From Streptomyces noursei (GTDB taxonomy: Bacteria; Actinomycetota; Actinomycetes; Streptomycetales; Streptomycetaceae): a stretch of DNA of 64,000 bases. Positions 41,766-50,209 of the stretch are shown here, piece by piece. Location: the NCBI RefSeq assembly GCF_016917755.1, contig NZ_CP070326.1:5270001-5334000 (forward strand), read 5' to 3'. Made by a program: the position numbers and the translations under genes. The first letter of the stretch is position 1. Every line of letters begins with the position of its first letter. The notes under the pieces are model-generated. The model was not told the DNA's origin. It ran no database searches and worked only from the letters and a program-made list of their open reading frames with translations.

Positions 41766-43010
41766 TCAGCCGGCCGCCGCGGGCCGGCGAACGGCGGCGG
41801 GCACCTCCGCCGTCCCGGGGGTAGGCGCGCAGACGTCGTCCGGGCCGTGCACCGCCCAGGCCGGGAACGGGTCCTCGGCCGCGGTGGGCGCCGGCTCGCC
41901 GGGGTCGAGCAGGCAGGCGGCGAGGGCGGCGCGCAGCGGCTCCGGGCGCAGGCCGGTGCCGATGAAGACGAGTTCCTGGCCGGACGGGCCGAGCGGCTCG
42001 TCGGGGGCGCCGGCGGTCCCGTCGGTGGTGTCGTCGGCGTCCGTCCCGGACGGTTCGAAACGGGCGACCGTGCCCGCCTGGGACCACAGTCCGGTGATGC
42101 CGGGCCGGGTGGCGAGGCGGAAGAAGCCCTTGGAGCGGAGCACGTCGCCGTAGTCGCCGCTGTCCATCCGCTCGGTGACGAACCGCCAGAGGCGGCCCGG
42201 GTGGAAGGGGCGGTCGGCCCGGAAGACGGTGCTGGAGATGCCGTACTCCTCGGTCTCCGGGACGTGGTCGCCGTTGAGCTCCCGCACCCAGCCGGGCGCC
42301 TGCTGGGCGCGTTCGAGGTCGAAGCGGCCGGTGCCCAGGACCTCGGCGAGCGGCACCCGGCCGCGTCGGGCGGGGACGACCCGGGCGGCCGGGTTGAGGC
42401 GGGCGAGGGTGGCGCGCAGGCGGGCGGCGGTGGCCGGGTCCACCAGGTCGGTCTTGTTCAGGACGAGGACGTCGGCGAACTCGATCTGGTCCATGAGGAG
42501 GTCGCTGACCGTGCGTTCGTCGTCCTCGTACTGGTCCAGGCCGCGCTCGACCAGGGCGTCGCCGCCGGCCAGTTCGGGCAGGAAGTTGGCCGCGTCCACG
42601 ACCGTGACCATGGTGTCCAGGCGTGCCAGGTCGCCCAGGGTGGCGCCGTCGTCGCGCGGGAAGGCGAAGGTGGCGGCGACCGGCATCGGCTCGGAGATCC
42701 CGCTGGACTCGATCAGCAGGTAGTCGAAGCGGCCGGCCCGGGCCAGCCGGTCGACCTCCTCCAGCAGGTCGTCGCGGAGGGTGCAGCAGATGCACCCGTT
42801 GGTCATCTCGACCAGCCGTTCCTCGGTGCGGGAGAGCGCCGCCCCGCCGCCGCGGACCAGCGCGGCGTCGATGTTGACCTCGCTCATGTCGTTGACGATC
42901 ACCGCGACCCGCAGGCCCTCCCGGTTGCCCAGGATGTGGTTGAGCAGGGTGGTCTTGCCCGCGCCCAGGAAGCCGGAGAGCACGGTGACGGGCAGCCGGG
43001 GGTGGGGCAT
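41766..43010 (-). CDS. CobW/COG0523-family GTPase (zinc metallochaperone type)
   Basis: 414 residues from ATG 43010. Walker A GFLGAGKTTLLN (~12-23), the metal-binding GCICCTLRDDLL (CxCC motif, ~72-75), NKTD (guanine recognition), and a C-terminal CobW_C domain (GISSTVFRADRPFHPGRLWRF). These GTPases deliver zinc to client proteins under zinc limitation. The gene follows the bL32 gene by 7 bases, and the pair sits behind a dyad operator, as is common in zinc-responsive operons. Confidence 0.92.
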   Translation of the reverse strand: MPHPRLPVTVLSGFLGAGKTTLLNHILGNREGLRVAVIVNDMSEVNIDAALVRGGGAALSRTEERLVEMTNGCICCTLRDDLLEEVDRLARAGRFDYLLIESSGISEPMPVAATFAFPRDDGATLGDLARLDTMVTVVDAANFLPELAGGDALVERGLDQYEDDERTVSDLLMDQIEFADVLVLNKTDLVDPATAARLRATLARLNPAARVVPARRGRVPLAEVLGTGRFDLERAQQAPGWVRELNGDHVPETEEYGISSTVFRADRPFHPGRLWRFVTERMDSGDYGDVLRSKGFFRLATRPGITGLWSQAGTVARFEPSGTDADDTTDGTAGAPDEPLGPSGQELVFIGTGLRPEPLRAALAACLLDPGEPAPTAAEDPFPAWAVHGPDDVCAPTPGTAEVPAAVRRPAAAG

Positions 43011-43017
43011 GGCCCGG

Positions 43018-43188
43018 TCAGCCCTTCGGGTCGAGCAGGCCGAGCCGGTACGCCTTCACCAGGTGCTGCGGCACCTGGTACACGACGCCGTCCAGGGTGA
43101 GCGGCACCAGCCGCGGGGCGCTGGCCTTCCACTGGGCGCGGCGGTGGCGGGTGTTGCTGCGGGAGAGCTTGCGCTTGGGTACGGCCAT
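43018..43188 (-). CDS. rpmF: 50S ribosomal protein bL32, Cys-free paralogue
   Basis: 56 residues from ATG 43188: AVPKRKLSRSNTRHRRAQWK at the start and VPQHLVKAYRLGLLDPKG at the end. It has no Cys at all, so lacks the zinc ribbon of the normal copy. Such zinc-independent paralogues replace the zinc form when zinc is scarce, freeing metal. First gene of an operon with the CobW GTPase. Confidence 0.92.
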   Translation of the reverse strand: MAVPKRKLSRSNTRHRRAQWKASAPRLVPLTLDGVVYQVPQHLVKAYRLGLLDPKG

Positions 43189-43233
43189 GGTGGCGGGCCT
43201 CCGGGAGTCGGGTGGCTGACGGTCGGGACGGAG

Positions 43234-43261
43234 GCTATATGGAAATGGCTACCATTTCCAA
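43234..43261 (-). promoter_or_regulatory. bL32-CobW promoter with a 9-3-9 dyad, probable Zur-type operator
   Basis: On the minus strand -35 TTGGAA (43261-43256) and -10 TATAGC (43239-43234) are 16 bp apart. The spacer is filled by TGGAAATGG, CTA, CCATTTCCA on the plus strand (43240-43260), a perfect inverted repeat. Repressor binding there would exclude RNA polymerase. Zur is the expected regulator from the gene content; the arms differ somewhat from the usual Zur box (TGAAAATGATTTTCA). Confidence 0.7.
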
Positions 43262-43405
43262 GTAGAGTGTTGGTGCGGTGCCCGGGGTCACGGCACGCGA
43301 AACGCCCGGGGCGGCCAGTGGGGGCGGCCCCGGGCGCTCACCTCGCGCACGGTGCGTCGGGTCGTCGGTACGACAGGTCGGCGCGCCGGTGCGCGGCGCG
43401 ACGGG

Positions 43406-44461
43406 TCAGATCGTCGAGGCGTCGATGACGAAGCGGTAGCGGACGTCGCTCGCCAGCACCCGCTCGTACGCCTCGTTGATCCGGTCCGCGCCGATCACCT
43501 CGATGTCCGCGGTCAGGCCGTGCTCGGCGCAGAAGTCGAGCATCTCCTGGGTCTCCGCGATGCCGCCGATCAGCGAACCGGCGAACGACCGCCGGCCGCC
43601 GATCAGCGCGAACGGGGCGATGGGCAGCGGGTTCTCGGGGGCGCCGAGCTGGACCAGGGTGCCGTCGGTGCGCAGCAGCCCGAGGTAGGCGTTGAGGTCC
43701 AGGTTGGCCGAGACGGTGTTGACGATCAGGTCGAAGGTGCCGGCCAGCGCCTCGAAGGTGGCCGGGTCGCTGGTCGCGTAGTAGTGGTCGGCGCCGAGCC
43801 GCAGGCCGTCGTCCTTCTTGCGGAGCGACTGGCTCAGGACGGTGACCTCCGCGCCCATGGCGTGCGCGATCTTGACGCCCATGTGGCCCAGTCCGCCCAG
43901 GCCGACCACGGCGACCTTCTTGCCGGGGCCCGCCTGCCAGTGGGCGAGCGGGGAGTAGAGGGTGATGCCGGCGCACAGCAGCGGGGCCGCGGCGTCCAGC
44001 GGGAGCGCGTCGGGGATGCGCAGCGCGTAGTTCTCGTCGACGACCAGGTGGCTGGCGTAGCCGCCGTAGGTGATCTCACCGTGCCGGTCGGTGTCGTTGT
44101 ACGTGTTGACGGTGCCGAGCTCGCCGGTGCAGTACTGCTCCAGGCCGGCCCGGCAGTTCTCGCAGCTGCGGCAGGAGTCGACGAAGCAGCCGACGCCGAC
44201 CCGGTCGCCCACCTGGTAGCGGGTGACCTCGGAGCCGGTCGCGGCGACCACGCCCGCTATCTCGTGGCCGGGCACGATCGGGAAGTTCCCGCCGTCGCCC
44301 CACTCGGCGCGCACGGTGTGGATGTCGGAGTGGCAGATGCCGGAGAACTTGATGTCGATCAGGATGTCGTGGGCACCCAGCTCGCGGCGCGGGATCGTGA
44401 TCCGCTCCAGCGGTGCCTTCGGTGCGGGCGCGGCGTACGCGGCGACAGAGGTGTGGGTCAT
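43406..44461 (-). CDS. zinc-dependent NAD(P) alcohol dehydrogenase (YahK/cinnamyl-type MDR)
   Basis: 351 residues from ATG 44461. Catalytic zinc ligands in GICHSDIHT (Cys, His) and GHEIAGVV. Structural-zinc Cys cluster DSCRSCENCRAGLEQYC. Rossmann motif GLGGLGHMGVKIAHAMGA. The following SQSLRKKDDGLRLGADHYY is characteristic of NADPH-preferring cinnamyl/aldehyde reductases. Likely reduces aldehydes. Divergent from an XRE regulator with a 52-bp shared gap. Confidence 0.93.
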   Translation of the reverse strand: MTHTSVAAYAAPAPKAPLERITIPRRELGAHDILIDIKFSGICHSDIHTVRAEWGDGGNFPIVPGHEIAGVVAATGSEVTRYQVGDRVGVGCFVDSCRSCENCRAGLEQYCTGELGTVNTYNDTDRHGEITYGGYASHLVVDENYALRIPDALPLDAAAPLLCAGITLYSPLAHWQAGPGKKVAVVGLGGLGHMGVKIAHAMGAEVTVLSQSLRKKDDGLRLGADHYYATSDPATFEALAGTFDLIVNTVSANLDLNAYLGLLRTDGTLVQLGAPENPLPIAPFALIGGRRSFAGSLIGGIAETQEMLDFCAEHGLTADIEVIGADRINEAYERVLASDVRYRFVIDASTI

Positions 44462-44513
44462 GCCACCGAGGATGTGTCGTTCCGCCCCGCCCAACCAGTG
44501 CACCCTTGAACGT

Positions 44514-45443
44514 ATGCATGGCGTGCCTACTACTGACGGAACCCCCTTGGGGAGCGGGAAGCCCGCGGGGCCCGGCGGCCGGGCGGGGTGGCCGGCGCCG
44601 GTGGTCGTCGACCGGCGCACCGAGCTGAGCGAATTCCTGCGCTCGCGGCGGGCCCGGCTGCGGCCCGGGGACGTCGGGCTGCCCGAGCGCGGCGCGCGGC
44701 GCCGGGTGCCGGGGCTGCGCCGCGAGGAGCTGGCGCAGCTGGCCGGGGTGAGCGTGGCGTACTACACGCGGCTGGAGCAGGGCCACGGCCAGAACGTCTC
44801 GGACGCCGTGCTGGCGGCGCTCGGCACCGCGCTGCGACTGACCCCGGCCGAGCGCGACCACCTCCGGCACCTGGTCCGCCCGGTCCCCCGCCGGGCCCGG
44901 CCGGTCGCCGGCCCGCAGCGGGTGGGGCCCGCGTGCCGGCAGCTGCTGGACGCGTTGGAGCTGGTCCCCGCGTTCGTGGTGGGCCGACGGCTGGACATCA
45001 TCGGCTGGAACGGGCTGGGCCGCGCCGTGTTCGGCGACTTCCCGGCGCTGCCGCCCGAGCGGCGCAACCTGGCCTGGCAGGTCTTCCTGGACCCGGCCAC
45101 CCGCGCGCTGTACGTGAACTGGGAGGACAAGGCGGAGGTGACGGTCTCGCTGCTCCGGCAGGAGCTGGCGCGGATCCCGGACGACCCCGCGCTGACCGCG
45201 CGGATCACCGAACTGACCGTGCACAGCGAGGAGTTCCGACGGTTCTGGGACCGGCACGACATCAGGGGCAAGGGCTTCGGCGTGAAGCAGCTGGACCACC
45301 CGGTGGTGGGCCCGCTGACCCTCACCTACGAGACGCTGCTCGTGGCGGCCGAACCGGGGCAGACGCTGGTGACGCATCACGCCGCGCCGGGCTCGCCGTC
45401 CGAGGCGGCGCTGCGGACGCTGGCGGCGGGCCTGCGGGCGTAG
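44514..45443 (+). CDS. XRE-family regulator with MmyB-like ligand domain
   Basis: 309 residues from ATG 44514 (GTG 44523 is an alternative). Helix-turn-helix GLRREELAQLAGVSVAYYTRLEQGHGQNVSDAVLAAL, then the MmyB-like domain with LDIIGWNGLGRAVFGDF and FRRFWDRHDIRGKGFGVKQLDHPVVGPL. These proteins usually control a neighbouring oxidoreductase; here the divergent alcohol dehydrogenase is the clear candidate, sharing a 52-bp promoter gap. Confidence 0.9.
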   Translation: MHGVPTTDGTPLGSGKPAGPGGRAGWPAPVVVDRRTELSEFLRSRRARLRPGDVGLPERGARRRVPGLRREELAQLAGVSVAYYTRLEQGHGQNVSDAVLAALGTALRLTPAERDHLRHLVRPVPRRARPVAGPQRVGPACRQLLDALELVPAFVVGRRLDIIGWNGLGRAVFGDFPALPPERRNLAWQVFLDPATRALYVNWEDKAEVTVSLLRQELARIPDDPALTARITELTVHSEEFRRFWDRHDIRGKGFGVKQLDHPVVGPLTLTYETLLVAAEPGQTLVTHHAAPGSPSEAALRTLAAGLRA

Positions 45444-45477
45444 GGCCGCCGAGCCGTAGGGCCGCCGAGACGTGGGC

Positions 45478-45524
45478 GGGCCCGTCCGAGGGGCGTGGCG
45501 GCTGTACGCCCCGCGGACGGGCCC
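45478..45524. terminator. bidirectional terminator between XRE gene and secreted-protein gene
   Basis: GGGCCCGTCCG (45478-45488) pairs with CGGACGGGCCC (45514-45524); inside, GGGGCGT pairs with ACGCCCC. It lies between convergent genes. Confidence 0.85.
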
Positions 45525-45544
45525 GGGTCGGGGAGGAGCGGGGC

Positions 45545-45898
45545 TCAGGAGAAGCGCACCGAACGGAGCTTGAGCCGCTCCGAGCCGTGGCCGCCCTCCG
45601 GGCGCAGGGTGAAGTGGGCGCCGGTGCAGTCGGGGCCGGCGAAGACCGTGGCGGTGGACGCGGTGTGGTTGCGCGGCGAGTGCGCGGGCGGCAGGTACTC
45701 CTGGATCGCCTCGGGGAGCGTGACGCACTTCCCGCTCGGCGGGGCGACGAGGAAACCGGGTCGCGCCCCGCCGCCCGGGGCCTCGTAGACGTAGCTGAAG
45801 TAGCCGGTGGCGGCGTGGGCCGAGGCGGTGGGCAGGGCCAGCGCGAGGGCCGCTGAGCCGGCCGCGGTGGCCAGCGTGCGACGGAGGCGGCGCATCAT
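45545..45898 (-). CDS. small secreted protein of unknown function
   Basis: 117 residues from ATG 45898, with AAGGAC upstream. Signal peptide ~1-29 (TLATAAGSAALALALPTASAHA). Mature domain of ~88 residues begins ATGYFSYVYEAPGGGARPGF and has two Cys (SGKCVTL, GPDCTGAHFTLRP), suggesting one disulphide and a beta-rich fold. Secreted beta-crystallin-like or inhibitor-like small proteins of this size are common in Streptomyces. Not assigned. Confidence 0.75.
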   Translation of the reverse strand: MMRRLRRTLATAAGSAALALALPTASAHAATGYFSYVYEAPGGGARPGFLVAPPSGKCVTLPEAIQEYLPPAHSPRNHTASTATVFAGPDCTGAHFTLRPEGGHGSERLKLRSVRFS

Positions 45899-46138
45899 AA
45901 CGTCCTTTCGGGCCAAGGAAGTTGGCGTGGTGCGAACTGGTTCGCTGCCCGCTCGGACGTCCGGTGATGCCTGCCGTCCCTCGAAGGGAGGGCGCCGAAT
46001 CGATCCCTCGGCCGGGAGGGGTTTCGGCGGCCCGCCCCGGGTCCCGCGGTCGGGGCGGGAACCGGGAACCGGGAACCGGGAAGCGGGGCGCCGGTGGGCC
46101 GGTCCGTCGGTCGGCCCTGCGGCTGTCCGGTCGGTGGG

Positions 46139-46333
46139 TCAGTCGGTCACCGTGATCGCGGCGGCCGGGCAGATGGCCGCCGCCTCGCGGACCGCGTCGT
46201 GGAGCGCGGCCGGCGGCGCGGGGTCGAGGACGACCACGATGCCGTCCTCCTCCCGCTGGTCGAAGACGTCCGGCGCGGCGAGGACGCAGCTGCCGGCGCC
46301 GCAGCACTTCTCCTGGTCGGCGTGGATGCGCAT
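46139..46333 (-). CDS. [3Fe-4S]-type ferredoxin
   Basis: 64 residues from ATG 46333. Cluster ligands are Cys in EKCCGAGSCVLAAPDVF and AAAICPAAAI, the Streptomyces cytochrome-P450 ferredoxin pattern; the position of the missing fourth ligand holds Ala or Gly, giving a 3Fe-4S cluster. Such ferredoxins pass electrons to P450s, but no P450 or reductase gene is nearby, so this is an orphan. Divergent from a MarR regulator. Confidence 0.88.
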   Translation of the reverse strand: MRIHADQEKCCGAGSCVLAAPDVFDQREEDGIVVVLDPAPPAALHDAVREAAAICPAAAITVTD

Positions 46334-46488
46334 GATGCTCCCAAGTGGTGCGTGGTGAAGGGTGGTCGAGGGGCGGGACGCCGGGACTACCAGGCGATCC
46401 GAGCGCAGGTAAGACGGGGACTCGTCCCCGCGCAGCGCAGCGAAGCAGGAACCCACCGAGACGGTCAGTCGACCGTGGTAGGAATCCT

Positions 46489-46502
46489 CTCCCTTTAGGG
46501 AG
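46489..46502 (+). promoter_or_regulatory. palindrome between ferredoxin and MarR genes
   Basis: CTCCCTTTAGGGAG is a 14-bp inverted repeat (arms CTCCC/GGGAG) 24 bases before the MarR start and partly overlapping its ribosome site region. It may be the MarR operator. Confidence 0.45.
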
Positions 46503-46526
46503 GGGAGCGGAAGTTAAAGTTCCCCC

Positions 46527-47018
46527 ATGCCGGACCCCGCGCTCCACCAGGACTCCACCACCGCCCTGCAAAAAGTGCTGGCCACGCTGTCCTATCTGCT
46601 CACCCGCTCGCAGGCGCACGAGCGGCAGGCGAGCCGGGCGGGGGTCACGGCCGGCCGCTCCGACCTGTATCTGCTGATGGCGCTGGAGGACAGCGGAGGC
46701 GTCAGCCGGGTCGGCGACCTCGCGCTGCAGATGATGGTCGAACCGCCGCATGTCACCCGGCAGATCAGCCAGTTGGAGGCGCAGAACCTCGTCGAGCGCA
46801 CCCTGGACGAGCTGGACCGGCGGGTCCGCCGGATCGCGATCACGCCGCACGGCAGGGCCGTCCTGGAGAGCTTCCGGCAGGTCAGGCTGGACGGATTGCG
46901 CCAGGCGCTCAGCGACTTCGACGACGCCGACCTGGACACCACCAAGGCGGTGCTGGACCGCCTCGTGGCCTACGTCCGCGAGTCGCACATGGAGGAGCCG
47001 CGGGGCCGCGGGGCGTAG
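46527..47018 (+). CDS. MarR-family regulator
   Basis: 163 residues from ATG 46527. Winged helix: GVSRVGDLALQMMVEPPHVTRQISQLEAQNLVERTLDELDRRVRRIAITPHG. Divergent from the ferredoxin gene, with a palindrome in the gap, so that gene or its own promoter is the likely target. Confidence 0.9.
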   Translation: MPDPALHQDSTTALQKVLATLSYLLTRSQAHERQASRAGVTAGRSDLYLLMALEDSGGVSRVGDLALQMMVEPPHVTRQISQLEAQNLVERTLDELDRRVRRIAITPHGRAVLESFRQVRLDGLRQALSDFDDADLDTTKAVLDRLVAYVRESHMEEPRGRGA

Positions 47019-47039
47019 CGCCCCGCGGCGAGCGGCGGG

Positions 47040-47066
47040 GGGGGCGGCCGCGAGGCGACCGCCCCC
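47040..47066. terminator. bidirectional terminator between MarR and flotillin genes
   Basis: GGGGGCGG (47040-47047) pairs with CCGCCCCC (47059-47066) around an 11-nt loop between convergent genes. Confidence 0.7.
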
Positions 47067-47086
47067 GGCGCCGGTCGGCGTCGGAG

Positions 47087-48250
47087 CTATTCGATCTCGA
47101 CGCGGCCGCTGTGCGCGGTGCCGTTGCCGTTGGCGGAGCCGGTCCCGCCGCCCGCGGTGTCGGACGAGGCCGCGGTGCCGAGGTTGCGGCGGACCGAGTC
47201 CAGGATGGTCAGGCCCTGGCCGACCAGGCCGGCGGCGATCTCGCCGAGGCCGTCGGTGCCGTTGAGGACGTTGACGTTGGCGTTGGCCAGGCCCGCGGAC
47301 GCCTCCTTGACGATCTGCGGGAGCTGGTCGATCAGCATCCGGTCCAGGGCCACCCGGTCGTGCGAGGCGGCGGCCTCGGCCTGGATCTTCATCCGCTCGG
47401 CCTCGGCCGTGGCCAGCAGCTTGATGCGCTCGGCCTCCGCCTCGGCGGGCTTGACGACCTCGGCGACCAGCTCCTGCTGGCGCAGCCGGGCGCGGCGCTC
47501 GGCCAGCTCGGTCTGGGCGGCCAACACCTCCTGCTGGGCGTGGGCCTGGGCGAGCGGACCGGCCTGCGCGGCGCGGGCCTGCGCGCGGTCCACCTCGGCG
47601 GAGTACTCGGCCTGGACCACCGCGGTCTGGCGGGAGTACTCGGCCTGGTTGCGCGCCGCCTCCTGCTGCGCCTCGACGGACGCCTGGGTGGCCTGGGCCT
47701 GGGCGATCTGCGCCTGGCGCTGGATGGCCGCCTTGTGCGGGGCGGACATCGCCTCGATGTAGCCGGTGTCGCCGTCGTCGATCGACTGGATCTGCAACGA
47801 GTCCACGATCAGGCCGATCTTGGCCATTTCGGTCTTGGACGTCTCCAGGACCTCGGTGGCCAGCTTCTGCCGTTCGGTGACGATCTCCTCGACCGTCATC
47901 GAGCCGATGATGGAGCGCAGATGACCGGCGAAGATCCGGCCGGTCAGGATCGACATCTGGTCCTGGTCGGACAGGAAGCGCTGGCCGGCGTTGACGATGC
48001 TCTCGGTGTCGTTGCCGACCTTGAAAGCGATCACGGCACGCACCGTGAGCGCGATGCCCTGCCGGGTCACGCACTTCTCGGCGACCTCGGACTCGCACAG
48101 CGCCAGCGTCAGGAAGCGGACCTTGCGGAAGACCGGCAGCACGAACTTGCCGTGGCCGGTCACCACCCGGAATGGCGCACCGCCCTGCCCCCGCCTGCCA
48201 CCGGAGATCAGCATGGCTTGATCAGGGGCAGGAACGCGGTAACCGAACAT
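47087..48250 (-). CDS. flotillin-like SPFH/band-7 protein
   Basis: 387 residues from ATG 48250. N-terminal SPFH domain (YRVPAPDQAMLISGGRRGQGG, VRAVIAFKVGNDTESIVNAGQRFL, IIGSMTVEEIVTERQKLATEV), then a long Ala/Glu/Gln coiled coil (~170-320, AQATQASVEAQQEAARNQAE), then a Gly-rich tail. Flotillins form membrane-domain scaffolds. There is no N-terminal transmembrane helix, so it probably attaches as a hairpin or peripherally. It follows an OB-fold gene by 11 bases, reminiscent of the YuaF-FloT pairing of Bacillus. Confidence 0.88.
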   Translation of the reverse strand: MFGYRVPAPDQAMLISGGRRGQGGAPFRVVTGHGKFVLPVFRKVRFLTLALCESEVAEKCVTRQGIALTVRAVIAFKVGNDTESIVNAGQRFLSDQDQMSILTGRIFAGHLRSIIGSMTVEEIVTERQKLATEVLETSKTEMAKIGLIVDSLQIQSIDDGDTGYIEAMSAPHKAAIQRQAQIAQAQATQASVEAQQEAARNQAEYSRQTAVVQAEYSAEVDRAQARAAQAGPLAQAHAQQEVLAAQTELAERRARLRQQELVAEVVKPAEAEAERIKLLATAEAERMKIQAEAAASHDRVALDRMLIDQLPQIVKEASAGLANANVNVLNGTDGLGEIAAGLVGQGLTILDSVRRNLGTAASSDTAGGGTGSANGNGTAHSGRVEIE

Positions 48251-48261
48251 CACTCGTCTCC

Positions 48262-48513
48262 TCAACCTGCGTCGCCGGGGTCGCCGGCCGACGCGTCCAA
48301 CGGATCGACCCACTCCATGACGTTGACCTGGCGATGGCCACGGGACTCGATCACGAGCACGGTCGCCCCGACGGGAAGGGGCTCGGCGGACCAGGCGAGG
48401 AACGTCTCGGAGCCGCCTCGGATCCGCACCAGAACCTCACCGGGGCCGGCAGCTCCACGCGTGCCGATCAGCAGCACTCCGGTACAGCCGATCACGGCTT
48501 CATCCCGGGCCAT
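48262..48513 (-). CDS. small NfeD-like OB-fold protein, flotillin partner
   Basis: 83 residues from ATG 48513 with GGGGGAGGG upstream. Beta-rich: AVIGCTGVLLIGTRGAAGPGEVLVRIRGG then LPVGATVLVIESRGHRQVNVMEW, the pattern of the NfeD C-terminal OB domain (GxxG...G..V...G), but with no membrane helices. Same operon as the flotillin gene downstream. Confidence 0.7.
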   Translation of the reverse strand: MARDEAVIGCTGVLLIGTRGAAGPGEVLVRIRGGSETFLAWSAEPLPVGATVLVIESRGHRQVNVMEWVDPLDASAGDPGDAG

Positions 48514-48539
48514 CGATCGCTGCCCTCCCCCGTTACGTT

Positions 48540-50075
48540 CTATTCGATCTGACGATAGCGCTCCGGTGCACGGCGGCCTATGGCGGGACGGCGGCGAGTT
48601 GGTGCGCCGTTGCGGTGGCGCGCCGGGTCCGGGAGGAACGGCAGCAGCAGCGAGACCAGCCCGGCGAGGGCGGCGTTGGCGGTCAGGGCCCCCATCATGG
48701 CGTGGCCGTAGGCGGCGGTGTCCTGGTGGGCGGCGGGGCCGAGGGCACCGTAGAAGAGGACGCCGAGGACGGCCACGCCGACCGCGCCGCCGACCTGCTG
48801 GCCGGTGGAGAGGAGGCCGGAGGCCATCCCGGTCTCCTCGGGGCGGACGCCGGCGAGGACCGCGCTCAGCAGCGGGGTGACCAGCAGGCCGTTGCCGGCG
48901 CCGACCAGGGCCAGGGTCGGGACCAGCCGCCAGGCGGTCAGTTCCGGTCCGGCGGTGGCGGCCGTCACGACGGTGCTGCCGAAGCCGAGGAAGGTGATCA
49001 GGGCGCCGACCTGCAGCACCCGCCGTCCGAAGCGGGCGAGCCGCCCGGCCAGCAGGCTGGTGGCGAGGAAGACCACCGCGAACGGCAGGTAGAACAGCCC
49101 GGCGCCGAGGGCGTCCTGCCCCAGTCCGTCCTGGAGGGTGAGCGAGAAGACCAGGAAGAAGGAGTTGATGCCGGCGTAGGCGAGGAGCACCAGGCCCATG
49201 CCGACCGCGAAGGGCCGCTCCCGGAACAGCCGCAGTCGCACCAGCGGCGCCCCACCGGACGCGCCCACCCGCCGCTCCACCAGGGCGAACGCCACGAACG
49301 CCAGCACACTGGCGGCCAGGCTGAACCACGTCCACCGGGGCCAGCCGGCGGCCCGCCCCTCGACCAGTGGCACGACCAGCAGCGCCAGCGCCAGGGTCAG
49401 CACCCCGGCCCCGGGCAGGTCCAGGCGGCGCGCCTGCGGGGCGCGCGTCTCGGGCACGTACCGCGCGGTGAGCGCCAGCGCCACCAGGCCGACGGGCACG
49501 TTGACCCAGAAGACCGGGCGCCAGGAGGAGCCGAACAGGTCGGCGGAGACCAGGACGCCGCCCAGCAGCTGCCCCACCGCACCGGCGATGCCGATCACCG
49601 CCCCCAGCGCCCCGAACGCCCGGGACCGCCGCTCGGCCGGCACCAGCACCTGGAGCATCGCGAAGACCTGCGGGAACATCGCGGCCGCGGAGAGCCCCTG
49701 GACGAGCCGCGCGGCGATCAGCACGCCCGCGCCGGGCGCCAGCGCGCAGCCCACGGAGGAGGCGGTGAACAGCGCCATCCCCCACTGGAACAGCCGCTTG
49801 CGGCCGAAGCGGTCGCCGAGCCGGGCGCCGGTGATCAGCGCGATGGCGTAGGTGAGTTGGTAGCCGGCCAGGATCAGCTGGACGTCGGCGTCGGAGGCGT
49901 GCAGGTCCGCCTGGATGGCCGGGGCCGCCACCAGCACGATGAAGGTGTCCAGGACGGCCACGAAGGCACCGGTGAGGATGAGCGCGAGGGCGCCCCGGGA
50001 AGCCGCCGCGGGCGGCGTGGGAAGAGGGGCCGGGGCGCCGTGCACGGCCCCGGCCGGACGTGATGTCTGAGCCAT
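48540..50075 (-). CDS. MFS transporter, DHA2 family
   Basis: 511 residues from ATG 50075. LDTFIVLVAAPAIQADLHAS, GARLGDRFGRKRLFQ (motif A), RLVQGLSAAAMFPQVFAML and GAVGQLLGGVLVSADLF (motif C), with 14 predicted helices. A drug-export type pump; the substrate is unknown. Divergent from an XRE/MmyB-like regulator with a 134-bp gap. Confidence 0.9.
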   Translation of the reverse strand: MAQTSRPAGAVHGAPAPLPTPPAAASRGALALILTGAFVAVLDTFIVLVAAPAIQADLHASDADVQLILAGYQLTYAIALITGARLGDRFGRKRLFQWGMALFTASSVGCALAPGAGVLIAARLVQGLSAAAMFPQVFAMLQVLVPAERRSRAFGALGAVIGIAGAVGQLLGGVLVSADLFGSSWRPVFWVNVPVGLVALALTARYVPETRAPQARRLDLPGAGVLTLALALLVVPLVEGRAAGWPRWTWFSLAASVLAFVAFALVERRVGASGGAPLVRLRLFRERPFAVGMGLVLLAYAGINSFFLVFSLTLQDGLGQDALGAGLFYLPFAVVFLATSLLAGRLARFGRRVLQVGALITFLGFGSTVVTAATAGPELTAWRLVPTLALVGAGNGLLVTPLLSAVLAGVRPEETGMASGLLSTGQQVGGAVGVAVLGVLFYGALGPAAHQDTAAYGHAMMGALTANAALAGLVSLLLPFLPDPARHRNGAPTRRRPAIGRRAPERYRQIE

Positions 50076-50209
50076 GCCGCAACGCTCGCGCAGCCCCGAA
50101 CGGCCGTACAGAGACCGATTATGCTGGTGTTTTCGCTACCACCGACCGCACGCGCACCACTGGCCGGACACCCGTCACCGGCCGGGCGCCGCCGCCCTGG
50201 GGGAGGGCC

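Noticed and set aside
44076..48098. 1340-codon minus-strand frame
   Set aside because: Runs across six well-supported genes on both strands; no recognisable protein.
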